Source: DATKMK01 sp035541895
Lineage (GTDB): Bacteria > Desulfobacterota > Binatia > HRBIN30 > JACQVA1
Direction of reading: 5' to 3'
Assembly: GCA_035541895.1 (NCBI GenBank)
Contig: DATKMK010000041.1
Span: 1 to 37,750, forward strand
Length of the DNA: 37,750 nucleotides
The notes beneath the pieces were generated by a model that did no database searches, had not been told where the DNA came from, and saw only the letters and a list, made by a program, of their open reading frames with translations. The translations under genes were made by a program, and so were the position numbers. This document shows, piece after piece, positions 8,579 through 18,311 of this stretch; position 1 is the first letter of the stretch; each line of letters begins with the position of its first letter.

Positions 8579-8594
8579 AGACCTTCAAAGGTCT
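8579..8594 (+). terminator. Small hairpin in dnaE-hflX gap, weak terminator candidate
   Basis: AGACCT (8579-8584) and AGGTCT (8589-8594) form a perfect 6-bp stem with a TCAA tetraloop, 17 nt after the dnaE stop. There is no T-tract after it (GTGCTAAAAG follows), so it does not meet the usual criteria for an intrinsic terminator. It could stabilise the dnaE 3' end. Confidence 0.25.
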
Positions 8595-8610
8595 GTGCTA
8601 AAAGCGTGAT

Positions 8611-9879
8611 GTGCTGAACGTCGAACAAGCCCCCGAGCGCGCGGTTCTCATCGCCACCGAGCACGATCGCCACGCGGTGCTCACCGGTGAGGAGTCCCTG
8701 GCCGAGTTGGAGCGGCTGAGCACCACGGCCGGGGTTACAATCGCCGGCAAGGTCCTGCAAACGATCCGTCGCATCACGCCGGCCACGTACATCGGATCGG
8801 GTAAGGTCGAGGAAGTCAAAGGCTTGGTTCAATCGACGCAGGCAACCACGGCGATCTTCGACGACGAGCTGTCTCCGGCGCAGCAACGCAATCTCGAGAA
8901 AGCGCTCGGCATCAAGGTCATCGATCGCACCCAGTTGATCCTGGCGATCTTCGCGCAACGTGCGCGCAGTCAAGCCGGCAAGCTGCAAGTCGAGCACGCG
9001 CAGCTCGAATACCTGCTGCCGCGACTGACCAAACAGTGGGCGCACTTGTCGCGCCTCGGCGGCGGTGGCGTCGGCACGCGCGGTCCGGGTGAAACACAGC
9101 TCGAGGTCGATCGCCGACGTGTACGCGAGCGCTTGGCGACGCTGCGGCGGCGGATCGACGAGGTGTCGCGGACACGCGGATTGCACCGCGAAAGCCGCGC
9201 CCAGGTGCCGTATCCAATCGTTGCGCTGGTGGGTTACACCAACGCCGGCAAGTCGACGCTGATGAATCACCTCACCGACGCCGGCGTGTTGGTGGAGGAC
9301 AAGCTGTTCGCGACGCTCGATCCGACCGTGCGTCGGCTCGCCTTACCCGAGGGTGGGCAGGCACTGCTGGTCGACACCGTCGGTTTCATCCACAAGCTCC
9401 CGCACGGATTCGTGGACGCGTTCAAAAGTACGCTGGAAGAAGTGCGCACCGCCGACTTCCTCCTGCACGTCGTGGATGCCAGCAGCTCGCACGTAACGGA
9501 ACAGATCACGGTCGTCGAACGCGTGCTCGCAGAACTCGGCGTCAGCGAGACGCCGACGCTGCTGGTGATGAACAAGATCGATTGCCGTGCCGATGACACG
9601 CGCGCGATTCCGCGCGATAGCTGGCCGATCTCGGCCCGCAGCGGCCGCGGTGTGTCGGCGCTGCTCGCCGAAATCGCCCGCCTGCTCGCGCAGTCGCAGG
9701 AGCGCGTGCACTTTTCGATTCCGGCCGGTCGCGGCGATCTGGTCGCGCGCTTGCACGCGCGGGGCCGCGTCGTGCAGACCGAATACGTCGACGGCCGCGT
9801 CGAAGTCACAGCGGTGGTGCCGCCCAAGCTCGCGGGCCAAGTTCGCAAAGCACTCGACGACGACGTCGGCAGAGGCTAG
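8611..9879 (+). CDS. hflX: GTPase HflX
   Basis: This 422-aa GTPase binds the 50S subunit and rescues or splits stalled ribosomes in its family. The N-terminal HflX domain contains ATYIGSGKVEEVKGLV and DDELSPAQQRNLEKALG, then the diagnostic linker LGGGGVGTRGPGETQLEVDRR. The G domain follows with G1 GYTNAGKS, G3 DTVGF, and G4 NKID. The C-terminal tail fits the family. The start is GTG 8611; upstream frames are closed, and the ribosome binding site is weak. It sits 48 bp after dnaE, and the 112 bp after it holds heptad element C. Confidence 0.96.
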   Translation: MLNVEQAPERAVLIATEHDRHAVLTGEESLAELERLSTTAGVTIAGKVLQTIRRITPATYIGSGKVEEVKGLVQSTQATTAIFDDELSPAQQRNLEKALGIKVIDRTQLILAIFAQRARSQAGKLQVEHAQLEYLLPRLTKQWAHLSRLGGGGVGTRGPGETQLEVDRRRVRERLATLRRRIDEVSRTRGLHRESRAQVPYPIVALVGYTNAGKSTLMNHLTDAGVLVEDKLFATLDPTVRRLALPEGGQALLVDTVGFIHKLPHGFVDAFKSTLEEVRTADFLLHVVDASSSHVTEQITVVERVLAELGVSETPTLLVMNKIDCRADDTRAIPRDSWPISARSGRGVSALLAEIARLLAQSQERVHFSIPAGRGDLVARLHARGRVVQTEYVDGRVEVTAVVPPKLAGQVRKALDDDVGRG

Positions 9880-9895
9880 TAGGACGCAGGAGATT

Positions 9896-9955
9896 GGCGG
9901 TAGGCGGCAGGCAGAGAGTACGAGACCGTACCGCCCTCTGCGTACTGCCTACTGT
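9896..9955 (+). repeat. Heptad-repeat hairpin element C between hflX and pgsA
   Basis: Three 7-bp units GGCGGTA, GGCGGCA, GGCAGAG (9896-9916) are mirrored on the other strand by GGCAGTA, CGCAGAG, GGCGGTA-type units within 9927-9955. The centre is a perfect stem GTACG / CGTAC (9918-9922 with 9927-9931) around AGAC. The architecture (7-bp period, inverted halves, small loop, gap between plus-strand genes) matches elements A and B, but the unit sequence differs. Confidence 0.6.
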
Positions 9956-9991
9956 ACTTTCCCCGATCGCCTTTGGTATGCGCGGACGCGC

Positions 9992-10561
9992 ATGCTGACC
10001 CTGCCGAACTTTCTCACCCTGCTGCGCATCGTCGGGATTCCGGTCTTCCTGATCTTGCTGACCGGCAAACACTACGGCGGCGCGCTCGTGCTGTTCGTGC
10101 TCGCGGCATTGACCGACACCATCGACGGCGCGCTCGCGCGCATCATGGATTCGCGCAGCGAACTGGGCGCGGTCCTCGATCCGCTGGCTGACAAGCTGCT
10201 GCAAGTCAGCACCTTCATCGTCTTGACCATGATCGGTGCGATTCCGTATTGGCTGCTCGTCATCGTGCTGAGCCGTGATGTGGTGATCCTGCTTGGATAT
10301 CTCGCGATCTATCTGATCGCCGCGGACCCGATTCCGGTCGACCCGAGCGCGCTCGGCAAGGTCACCACGTTCTTTCAATTGTTCACCATCGGCTTCACCG
10401 TCACGCACCTCGCCCGGCCCGATCTGCCGATGGACAGCGGCTGCGTGCTGATGCAGTACGCGACGGCGGCGACCAGCGCCGCCTCCGGACTCCACTACGT
10501 CTACACGGGTCTGCTGCACTACCAGCGAGGCAGCGGGCCGGTGAAGAAGGGGAACGCATGA
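9992..10561 (+). CDS. pgsA: CDP-alcohol phosphatidyltransferase, probably phosphatidylglycerophosphate synthase
   Basis: The 189-aa integral membrane enzyme would transfer phosphatidate from CDP-diacylglycerol to glycerol-3-phosphate, the first step to phosphatidylglycerol. The start LTLPNFLTLLRIVGIPVFL is typical of PgsA and fixes ATG 9992. The family signature D-x2-D-G-x2-A-R-x8-G-x3-D-x3-D is complete (DTIDGALARIMDSRSELG, then AVLDPLADK). About five to six hydrophobic helices are visible, and the C-terminus is short and basic. Its stop overlaps the next start in ATGA. The exact alcohol substrate is inferred from length and N-terminus. Confidence 0.9.
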   Translation: MLTLPNFLTLLRIVGIPVFLILLTGKHYGGALVLFVLAALTDTIDGALARIMDSRSELGAVLDPLADKLLQVSTFIVLTMIGAIPYWLLVIVLSRDVVILLGYLAIYLIAADPIPVDPSALGKVTTFFQLFTIGFTVTHLARPDLPMDSGCVLMQYATAATSAASGLHYVYTGLLHYQRGSGPVKKGNA

Positions 10562-11367
10562 CGAAGGCCTGCCGCTTCGCATTGTTGACCGTGCTGTGCC
10601 GGCTGGGAACCGCGCACGGGGTGCGCGCCGAGGACGCGCGAGCGCTGCTCGACCAGGTCAAGCATCTCAACGAGACCACTCGCAAATGGAGCGACCGTAC
10701 CCAGCACCTGCAGCTCACCATCGTCGATCGCCGGGCCAACCAGCGGCAGCGCGAGCTGGACATTTACATGAAGAAATATCCCGACGACGCGAGTCGATCG
10801 CTGGTGTTCTTTCAAGCCCCGGCTGAGATCAAGGGCACCGGGCTTCTCCAATGGACCAACGCGCACAAAAGCGACGAGCAGTGGCTGTTTTTGCCGGAAC
10901 TCAAACGCGTACGGCAGATCGGCGGCGGCAGCAAGCGCGAGAGCTTCGTCGGCACGGACTTCAGCTACGAAGACCTGGCGATCGTGAGCCAGATCGTCGA
11001 CTGGAGCGACGCCGACGCTCACGCTGCGCTGGTGCGCGAGGACACAGTCGACGGCGCGCCCGCGGCGGTCATCGAGTTCACTCCCGCTGCGAAAGACATC
11101 GGCTACGGCTTGATCCGCACCTGGCTCCGTCGCAGCGACTCGATCATGTTGAAGTACGAGTTTGTCGATCGGAAGGGCGCCGTCGCCAAGACCTTGACCC
11201 TCACTGATATCCGCGCGGTCGGCGCTATTCCAACCGCCTTTCACATGCTCATGGACAACCTGCAGAACGGCAGTCATACCGCCGTGGACTTCAGCACGGT
11301 TACCTACGATAGCGGTTTGGCCGACGACGTGTTCACCCAGCATACCCTCGAACGGGGTCGACTGTAG
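10558..11367 (+). CDS. Periplasmic LolA-fold outer-membrane lipoprotein-sorting-like protein
   Basis: The 269-aa protein has a Sec signal peptide (about residues 1-25, ending GVRAEDARA). The body matches the LolA-like family often annotated outer membrane lipoprotein-sorting protein: LDIYMKKYPDDASRSLVFF, GTGLLQWTNAHKSDEQWLFLPELKRVRQIG, and GTDFSYEDLA. Such proteins are often encoded beside RND/MMPL exporters and may move lipids or hydrophobic cargo across the periplasm; here the neighbour is pgsA, overlapping by 4 bp, which hints at a phospholipid link (inference). The protein is full length for this family. Function in this organism is unknown. Confidence 0.8.
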   Translation: MTKACRFALLTVLCRLGTAHGVRAEDARALLDQVKHLNETTRKWSDRTQHLQLTIVDRRANQRQRELDIYMKKYPDDASRSLVFFQAPAEIKGTGLLQWTNAHKSDEQWLFLPELKRVRQIGGGSKRESFVGTDFSYEDLAIVSQIVDWSDADAHAALVREDTVDGAPAAVIEFTPAAKDIGYGLIRTWLRRSDSIMLKYEFVDRKGAVAKTLTLTDIRAVGAIPTAFHMLMDNLQNGSHTAVDFSTVTYDSGLADDVFTQHTLERGRL

Positions 11368-11380
11368 AGAGTCGAGCCGA

Positions 11381-11395
11381 CCGGCCGACGGCCGG
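11381..11395 (+). terminator. GC-rich hairpin after the LolA-like gene, no T-tract
   Basis: CCGGCC (11381-11386) and GGCCGG (11390-11395) form a perfect 6-bp stem with a 3-nt loop, 13 nt after the stop codon. No run of T follows, so it is at best a weak or factor-dependent terminator, or a pause site before tsaE. Confidence 0.2.
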
Positions 11396-11411
11396 CACAC
11401 TGGACCAGCGT

Positions 11412-11437
11412 CGCGCGGACAGGTACATCTCCGCGCG
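11412..11437 (+). promoter_or_regulatory. Perfect 8-bp hairpin abutting the tsaE start codon
   Basis: CGCGCGGA (11412-11419) and TCCGCGCG (11430-11437) are perfect complements around a 10-nt loop CAGGTACATC. The last stem base is directly before ATG 11438. The only Shine-Dalgarno-like bases (AGG) are in the loop. An all-GC-ended stem in this position would be expected to slow initiation; a regulatory role is inference. Confidence 0.5.
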
Positions 11438-11896
11438 ATGAGCAGGCCGACGACGGTGACGACGCATTCCGAGGCGGAGACGCATGCGCTCGGCATGCGG
11501 CTGGCCGCGGCGTGTCGCGGCGGCGAGCTGATCGGTTTGCGCGGCGAATTGGGCGCCGGCAAAACCTGTCTGGTACGCGGGTTGGCCGAAGGGTTGGCCA
11601 TCGATCCCGAGCGCGTGCGCAGCCCGTCCTTCACGCTGGTGAACGAGTACAGTGGCGGACGTCTGCCGCTGTACCACATCGATCTGTTTCGCCTGTCGCC
11701 GGGCGAACTGGATCGCTTGGCGCTCCGCGAATACCTGTACGGTCACGGCGTGTGCGCGCTGGAGTGGTTCGAACGTCTGGGCGAGCCGCTACGCGACTTC
11801 CTCGAACTCTCGCTCACGTTCGTGGGAGAGAGCGACCGGGAGCTGGTGGCAGTCGCACACGGTGTTGGCTATGATGCCTTAATTGCATCGCTTTGA
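11438..11896 (+). CDS. tsaE: tRNA t6A37 synthesis ATPase TsaE
   Basis: The 152-aa protein has the Walker A motif GELGAGKT at about residues 36-43, followed by SPSFTLVNEYSGG and YHIDLFRL, all standard for TsaE (YjeE family). In the TsaBDE complex it uses ATP to support threonylcarbamoylation of A37 in tRNAs that read ANN codons. Length is normal. lysC begins 7 bp after its stop, so the two are probably cotranscribed. The mtaB gene further along the same run acts on the t6A product. Confidence 0.95.
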   Translation: MSRPTTVTTHSEAETHALGMRLAAACRGGELIGLRGELGAGKTCLVRGLAEGLAIDPERVRSPSFTLVNEYSGGRLPLYHIDLFRLSPGELDRLALREYLYGHGVCALEWFERLGEPLRDFLELSLTFVGESDRELVAVAHGVGYDALIASL

Positions 11897-11903
11897 GTCG
11901 CAG

Positions 11904-13135
11904 ATGGCGTTGGTGGTTCAAAAATATGGTGGCACGTCGGTCGGCTCGCCCGAACGGATTCGTGCTGTGGCGCAGCGGGTGGCGGCGACGCAACGGGGCG
12001 GCAACCAGGTGATCGTCACGGTGTCCGCGATGTCAGGCGAGACCAATCGCCTGCTGGCGTTGTCCAAGGAGGTCTCGCCCAATCCGGCACCGCGCGAAGT
12101 CGACGTGCTGCTCGCCACCGGCGAGCAGGCCGCGGTTGCGCTGCTGGCAATCGCGCTGGACGACCTCGGCGTGCCCGCGCAATCGTTCTTGGGTCACCAG
12201 ATTCGGATCGAAACCGACAGCGCGTTCGGCAAGGCGCGCATCAAGAGCATCGACGCCGACAACCTCCGCAGCGCGGTGACGCAGGGGCAGGTGGCGGTGG
12301 TGGCCGGCTTTCAAGGCGTCGACGCGCAGGGCAGCATCACCACGCTCGGTCGCGGCGGCAGCGATACGACGGCGGTCGCCGTCGCCGCGGCCGTGAAGGC
12401 CGACGCGTGCGAAATCTACACCGACGTCGAAGGCGTGTTCACCACCGACCCGCGCATTTGTCCCGGGGCGCGCAAGTTGGCGCGCATCTCCTTCGATGAA
12501 ATGTTGGAGATGGCGAGCCTGGGCGCGAAGGTCTTGCAGATTCGATCGGTCGAGTTCGCCAAGCGGTACCACGTGCCGCTGCACGTTCGATCGAGTTTCT
12601 CCGACGTCGACGGCACATGGGTGGTTCCGGAGGAAACAAGCATGGAAGATGTGTTGGTATCGGGGGTCACTCTCGACCGCGATGAAACCAAGGTGACGCT
12701 ACGCCACGTGCCCGATCGCCCGGGGCTTGCCGCGCGGGTGTTCGGCGCGATTGCCGGCGCCAACATCGTGGTCGACATGATTATCCAGAATGCCAGCGCC
12801 GAAGGATTTACCGATCTGACTTTCACCGTCCCGCGCGCCGACCATGCCCAGGCGCTCAAGGTGGTCAACGCGCTTGCGGCCGAAGTGGGCGCCGCCGGCG
12901 TGGCCACGGACACCGACGTGGCCAAGGTCTCGATCGTCGGCCTCGGGATGCGCAGCCACGCGGGCGTGGCCTCGACGATGTTCCAAGTCCTGGCCAATGA
13001 GAGCATCAACATTCAAATGATCTCCACCTCCGAGATCAAGGTGTCGGTCGTGATCGATGCCAAGTACGCCGAGTTGGCGGTGCGCGTGCTGCACGAAGCG
13101 CTGGTCGAGCGCGGCGCCGCCGCAGGAGCACGTGC

Positions 13136-13139
<4 letters not shown>
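11904..13139 (+). CDS. lysC: Aspartate kinase with C-terminal ACT domains
   Basis: The 411-aa enzyme phosphorylates aspartate, the entry to lysine, threonine and methionine synthesis. ATG 11904 gives the standard ALVVQKYGGTSVGS; an upstream in-frame TTG at 11883 would add seven unusual residues inside tsaE. The kinase domain shows GRGGSDTTAVAVAAA and TDVEGVFTTDPR. Two ACT segments follow (KVTLRHVPDRPGLAARVF and KVSIVGLGMRSHAGVASTMF), which usually bind lysine or threonine as feedback inhibitors. The length matches monofunctional LysC. An internal start with a strong ribosome binding site lies at 12642. The stop overlaps cimA in GTGA. Confidence 0.97.
12629..12644 (+). promoter_or_regulatory. 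Internal ribosome binding site and ATG for a lysC beta (ACT-only) subunit
   Basis: GGAGG at 12629-12633 is followed by 8 nt and an in-frame ATG at 12642. Translation from it would give a 165-aa protein holding only the two ACT segments. This is better initiation context than the main lysC start has. Class II aspartokinases such as B. subtilis LysC are known to make a beta subunit from an internal start at the corresponding place. Confidence 0.65.
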
Positions 13140-14761
<1,622 letters not shown>

Positions 14762-14782
14762 ACTATCCAGGGGTCGTCACCG

Positions 14783-15916
14783 GTGATTTACCTCGATCAC
14801 AACGCCACCACCCCGCTGCGGCCGGCGGTGCGCGCGGCGATGCTGCCGTATTTCGGCGACGAGTTCGGCAATCCGTCGAGCGTTCACCGCCTCGGTGCGC
14901 GCGCCCGTGTCGCGATCGAGTCGGCGCGGGCCGACCTGGCGCACGCAATCGGAGCCCGGCCGAGCGAAGTCGTGTTCACCGGCGGTGGCACCGAGAGCAA
15001 CAACCTTGCTTTGTTCGGAGTCGCCGCGAACCGCGAAGGCCCGATCGTCACGACCTCCATCGAGCACTCGTCGATCCTCGCCCCGTTGGCCACCCTCGCG
15101 ACGGCGGGGCGCGACGTGCGGCGGTTGGCGGTCGATCGGGATGGCCGCGTCGATCTCGACGCGCTCGACGCTGCGCTGCGAGACGCGCCGGCGCTGGTGA
15201 GCATCGGCTGGGCCAACAACGAGATCGGCACGATCCAAGCGATCCCCGACATTGCGGAGCGGTGTCGCGCCGCACGGGTGTTGCTACACGTCGACGCGGT
15301 GCAAGCGTTCGGTAAGATCCCGGTTGCGGCACATGCGTGCGATCTGATGTCGGTCTCGGCGCACAAGATCGGCGGCCCGAAAGGCGCCGGGGCGTTGTTC
15401 GTCCGTTCCGGCGTGCCCGTCACGGCGCGTATGTTCGGCGGCCCGCAAGAGCGCGGACTGCGTGCCGGAACCGAAAACGTCGCGGCGATCGTCGGATTCG
15501 GCGTCGCGTGCAACGACCTTGCGATCGACCAGGCTGATCAGAAGCGCACGCTGCGCGAGCGACTGTGGAGCGGATTGCTGGCGCGGATCGACGGGATCGA
15601 ACGCAACAGCCCGCTTGACCCCTGCTTGCCGAACACACTCAACGTCCGTGTGCCCGACGTACGCGGCGAAGCGCTGGTCGCGGCGTTGGACCTTGAAGAC
15701 ATCGCCGCCTCGACCGGATCGGCCTGCGCGGCGGGTGCCGCCGAGCCGTCGCACGTACTGCGCGCGATCGGGTTGATTGAGGATGATGCTCGCGACGGTG
15801 TCCGATTCAGCCTTGGGCGCGATACCAGTACCGCGGACGTGGATCGAGTTATTCAAGTGGTGGATGAAGTCGTGGCGCACATGCGCCGCGTGCGTCGCCA
15901 GGTGGCCCATGGCTAA
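14783..15916 (+). CDS. Cysteine desulfurase (NifS/IscS family)
   Basis: The 377-aa PLP enzyme removes sulfur from cysteine and carries it as a persulfide. It starts at GTG 14783 with IYLDHNATTPLRP. The PLP Lys is in SVSAHKIGGPKG (about K195), and TESNN, EHSS, RAGTEN are standard cofactor and substrate motifs. The mobile catalytic Cys is in STGSACAAGAAEPSHVL (about C315). The gene overlaps mnmA by 8 bp and no iscU or iscR is nearby, so its likely partner is MnmA (inference). The gene lies 21 bp after cimA. Confidence 0.94.
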   Translation: MIYLDHNATTPLRPAVRAAMLPYFGDEFGNPSSVHRLGARARVAIESARADLAHAIGARPSEVVFTGGGTESNNLALFGVAANREGPIVTTSIEHSSILAPLATLATAGRDVRRLAVDRDGRVDLDALDAALRDAPALVSIGWANNEIGTIQAIPDIAERCRAARVLLHVDAVQAFGKIPVAAHACDLMSVSAHKIGGPKGAGALFVRSGVPVTARMFGGPQERGLRAGTENVAAIVGFGVACNDLAIDQADQKRTLRERLWSGLLARIDGIERNSPLDPCLPNTLNVRVPDVRGEALVAALDLEDIAASTGSACAAGAAEPSHVLRAIGLIEDDARDGVRFSLGRDTSTADVDRVIQVVDEVVAHMRRVRRQVAHG

Positions 15917-17003
15917 GCGGGTGGTCGTCGGCATGAGTGGCGGCGTCGACAGCTCGGTCGCTGCAGCGCTGCTAGTAGAGCAAGAATACGACGTGGTCGG
16001 CGTCGCCATGCGCCTGTGGGCCGGGGAGGACGGAACATCCACCAGCGGTTGCTGCACCCTCGACGACTTCCTCGATGCCCGTCGGGTGGCGGCGCAGCTC
16101 GGCATTCCGTTCTACGTCATGGATTTTCAGCGCGAGTTCACCGCCGCGGTCGTCGACCCGTTCGTCACTGAATACCTCGCCGGGCGGACGCCCAACCCGT
16201 GTGTGCGCTGCAACCAGTTCGTCAAGTTTGGCACCTTCTGGGACCGTGCCCGGGAACTTGGCGCAGACTACGTCGCCACCGGTCACTATGCTCGCGTGGA
16301 ACGCACCGCGAGCGGAGAACCCGAACTGTGGCGCGCCGACGACGAGGCGAAGGATCAATCGTACTTTCTGTTCGCGCTGCCGCCCGCCGTACTGCGACAC
16401 TGTCTGTTCCCAGTCGGGCGGCTCCTGAAGCGCGACGTCCGCGCAATTGCCGAGCGACTGCGGCTGCCGGTCGCCGCCAAGCCCGAGAGCCAAGAGGTAT
16501 GCTTTGCGCCGCGGCGCGAATACGTCTCGTTCGTTGCCAAGCACGCGTCCGCAACGACCAGCGCGGGCGACATCGTCGATGTCGACGGCAAGATTGTCGG
16601 CCGGCACGACGGCGTCCATCAATTCACCATCGGCCAACGCCGCGGACTCGGTCTCGGCGGCGGTGCGCCCAAGTATGTCACCGCAATCGATGCGGAGCGG
16701 GGCGAAGTGCGCGTCGGCCCACGCGACGCTACGATTGCCGGCGGCGTAGTGGCGAACGATGCGATCTGGATCAATGGCAAGCCGCCATCGCGTGGGGCGA
16801 CCGTTGCGATCAAGATCCGCTCCCGCTTCGAGCCAACGCCGGTTCGCGTCGAGGACGCGACGGCGAGCAGCTTCACGGTCAGCACCGCAACCGGATTGGC
16901 GGCCGTCACGCCCGGCCAAGCCGCCGTGCTGTACGACGGGGAGCGTGTCGTCGGCGGCGGTTGGATCGTTCGCGCACTCCCGCGAGTCGCGGCCGCCGCG
17001 TAA
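15909..17003 (+). CDS. mnmA: tRNA-specific 2-thiouridylase MnmA
   Basis: The 364-aa enzyme thiolates U34 of Glu, Gln and Lys tRNAs using ATP and persulfide sulfur. ATG 15909 gives KRVVVGMSGGVDSSVAAALL, with the PP-loop at residues 10-16. Other family features are TPNPCVRCNQFVKFG (containing the first catalytic Cys), GHYARV, KDQSYFLF, and PESQEVCF (second Cys). The C-terminal OB-like domain has HQFTIGQRRGLG and ends near QAAVLYDGERVVGGGWI. Length and motifs are complete. The start lies inside the desulfurase 3' end, giving tight coupling with the sulfur donor gene. Confidence 0.96.
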   Translation: MAKRVVVGMSGGVDSSVAAALLVEQEYDVVGVAMRLWAGEDGTSTSGCCTLDDFLDARRVAAQLGIPFYVMDFQREFTAAVVDPFVTEYLAGRTPNPCVRCNQFVKFGTFWDRARELGADYVATGHYARVERTASGEPELWRADDEAKDQSYFLFALPPAVLRHCLFPVGRLLKRDVRAIAERLRLPVAAKPESQEVCFAPRREYVSFVAKHASATTSAGDIVDVDGKIVGRHDGVHQFTIGQRRGLGLGGGAPKYVTAIDAERGEVRVGPRDATIAGGVVANDAIWINGKPPSRGATVAIKIRSRFEPTPVRVEDATASSFTVSTATGLAAVTPGQAAVLYDGERVVGGGWIVRALPRVAAAA

Positions 17004-17015
17004 GACGCTTCATCC

Positions 17016-18311
17016 ATGAAGGTCGCGATCACCACGCTCGGCTGCAAGGTCAACCAGTACGACACCGCGTCGGTGGCCACCGAGTTGATCCGCGCAGGTC
17101 ATGCGGTCGAGGACTTTGGTCCCGGTGCGGACGTCTACATCGTCAACAGTTGCACGGTCACCGATCGTGCCGACGCGGAAAGCCGACAGCTCGTGCGCCG
17201 CGCCAAGCGCTGGAATCCCGCGGCGCGGGTGATCCTGACCGGCTGCTACGCGGCGGCGAATCCGGACGGTGCGGCCGCGGTCGCGGAGGTGGACTACGTC
17301 GTCAGCCTCGGCCAGCGTGCGGAGTTGCTCGGCGCGGTGGACGGGACGCTCAACGGCCGGCGGATTCATGTCGACAATCTCCGCAAGGCCGAAGGTGCTC
17401 CGCTGCTGGGTGCCGACGTCTTTGCCGGCCGGACGCGCGCATTCCTCAAGGTGCAAGACGGCTGCGATCTGTTCTGCACGTTCTGCATCGTGCCGTGGTC
17501 GCGCGGGCGCAGCCGCAGCGTGCCGCCGCGGGCGATACTCGACGAACTCGACCGCCTCGCCGCGCGCGGTTTTCAAGAAGTTGTGCTGACCGGCATCCAT
17601 CTCGGCGGCTACGGACACGACCTCTCCCCTCGAATCGGCCTGGCCGAACTCGTCGAGATGATCGCCGAACGCCGGCCGCTGCCGCGCGTTCGACTGAGTT
17701 CGATCGATCCGCCGGAAGTCTCGGCGCGCTTGCTCGATCTGATGCGCCAGAGCGACGTGATCTGTCCACATCTGCATATGCCGATCCAGTCGGGCGACGA
17801 CACCGTGTTGCGCCGAATGCGCCGCCGCTACGATGCGGCGCTGGTGCGCGAGGTCGCCACGGAGATTCGCCGTCGATTGCCGGAGGCCGGACTCGGAACC
17901 GACGTCATCGCCGGCTTTCCGGGAGAAACCGAGGAGCAGTTTGCCAACACGGTGATCTTGCTGGAGACGCATCCGTTCACGTACCTGCACGCGTTCCCGT
18001 TCTCACGGCGTACGGGAACGACCGCGGCCAAGCAGTTCGGCCACTTGCCGAAGCGAGACATCGCCGCGCGCGCCCAGCGATTGCGGATGCTGGGTGAGCG
18101 CAAACGCCGTGAGTTCGCGGCGCGCTTCGTCGGCGCGCAATTGCGTGTGTTGGTCGAGGCCGGCGATGACGGCCGCGGATGCGTCGGTTATGCGCGCAAC
18201 TACGTGCGCGTCGCCGTGGCCGGGAACGCGATTGCAGGCAATCGCGAGGTCAGCGTGCGCGTGCACGGCGTTCGTCGCGACTGTGCGGAGGGCGTCGTTG
18301 ACGCGGCGTAA
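17016..18311 (+). CDS. mtaB: tRNA (t6A37) methylthiotransferase MtaB
   Basis: The 431-aa radical-SAM enzyme converts t6A37 to ms2t6A37. The N-terminal UPF0004 domain supplies Cys10, Cys46 and Cys77 (TLGCKVNQYD, VNSCTVTDRAD, TGCYAAANP) for one 4Fe-4S cluster. The radical-SAM motif CDLFCTFC (Cys150, 154, 157) supplies the other. A TRAM-like region follows after residue 360. TLGCKVNQYD and the whole layout fit MtaB/YqeV rather than MiaB or RimO. It starts 12 bp after mnmA, and rnc starts inside its 3' end. Confidence 0.93.
   Translation: MKVAITTLGCKVNQYDTASVATELIRAGHAVEDFGPGADVYIVNSCTVTDRADAESRQLVRRAKRWNPAARVILTGCYAAANPDGAAAVAEVDYVVSLGQRAELLGAVDGTLNGRRIHVDNLRKAEGAPLLGADVFAGRTRAFLKVQDGCDLFCTFCIVPWSRGRSRSVPPRAILDELDRLAARGFQEVVLTGIHLGGYGHDLSPRIGLAELVEMIAERRPLPRVRLSSIDPPEVSARLLDLMRQSDVICPHLHMPIQSGDDTVLRRMRRRYDAALVREVATEIRRRLPEAGLGTDVIAGFPGETEEQFANTVILLETHPFTYLHAFPFSRRTGTTAAKQFGHLPKRDIAARAQRLRMLGERKRREFAARFVGAQLRVLVEAGDDGRGCVGYARNYVRVAVAGNAIAGNREVSVRVHGVRRDCAEGVVDAA
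18287..18300 (+). promoter_or_regulatory. Ribosome binding site that places the rnc start at TTG 18298
   Basis: GGAGGG at 18287-18292 is 5 nt before TTG 18298, the best initiation signal in this frame. No ATG lies near the N-terminus of the RNase III domain, so this decides the start. It is embedded in the last codons of mtaB. Confidence 0.65.

Noticed and set aside
11381..11395. CCGGCC-GAC-GGCCGG hairpin considered as a firm intrinsic terminator
   Set aside because: No T-tract follows. It is listed only as a weak candidate.
16199..18097. A 632-codon plus-strand frame across mnmA and mtaB
   Set aside because: Its translation is strongly Arg-rich with no domain, and both real genes in the other frame have all catalytic motifs.
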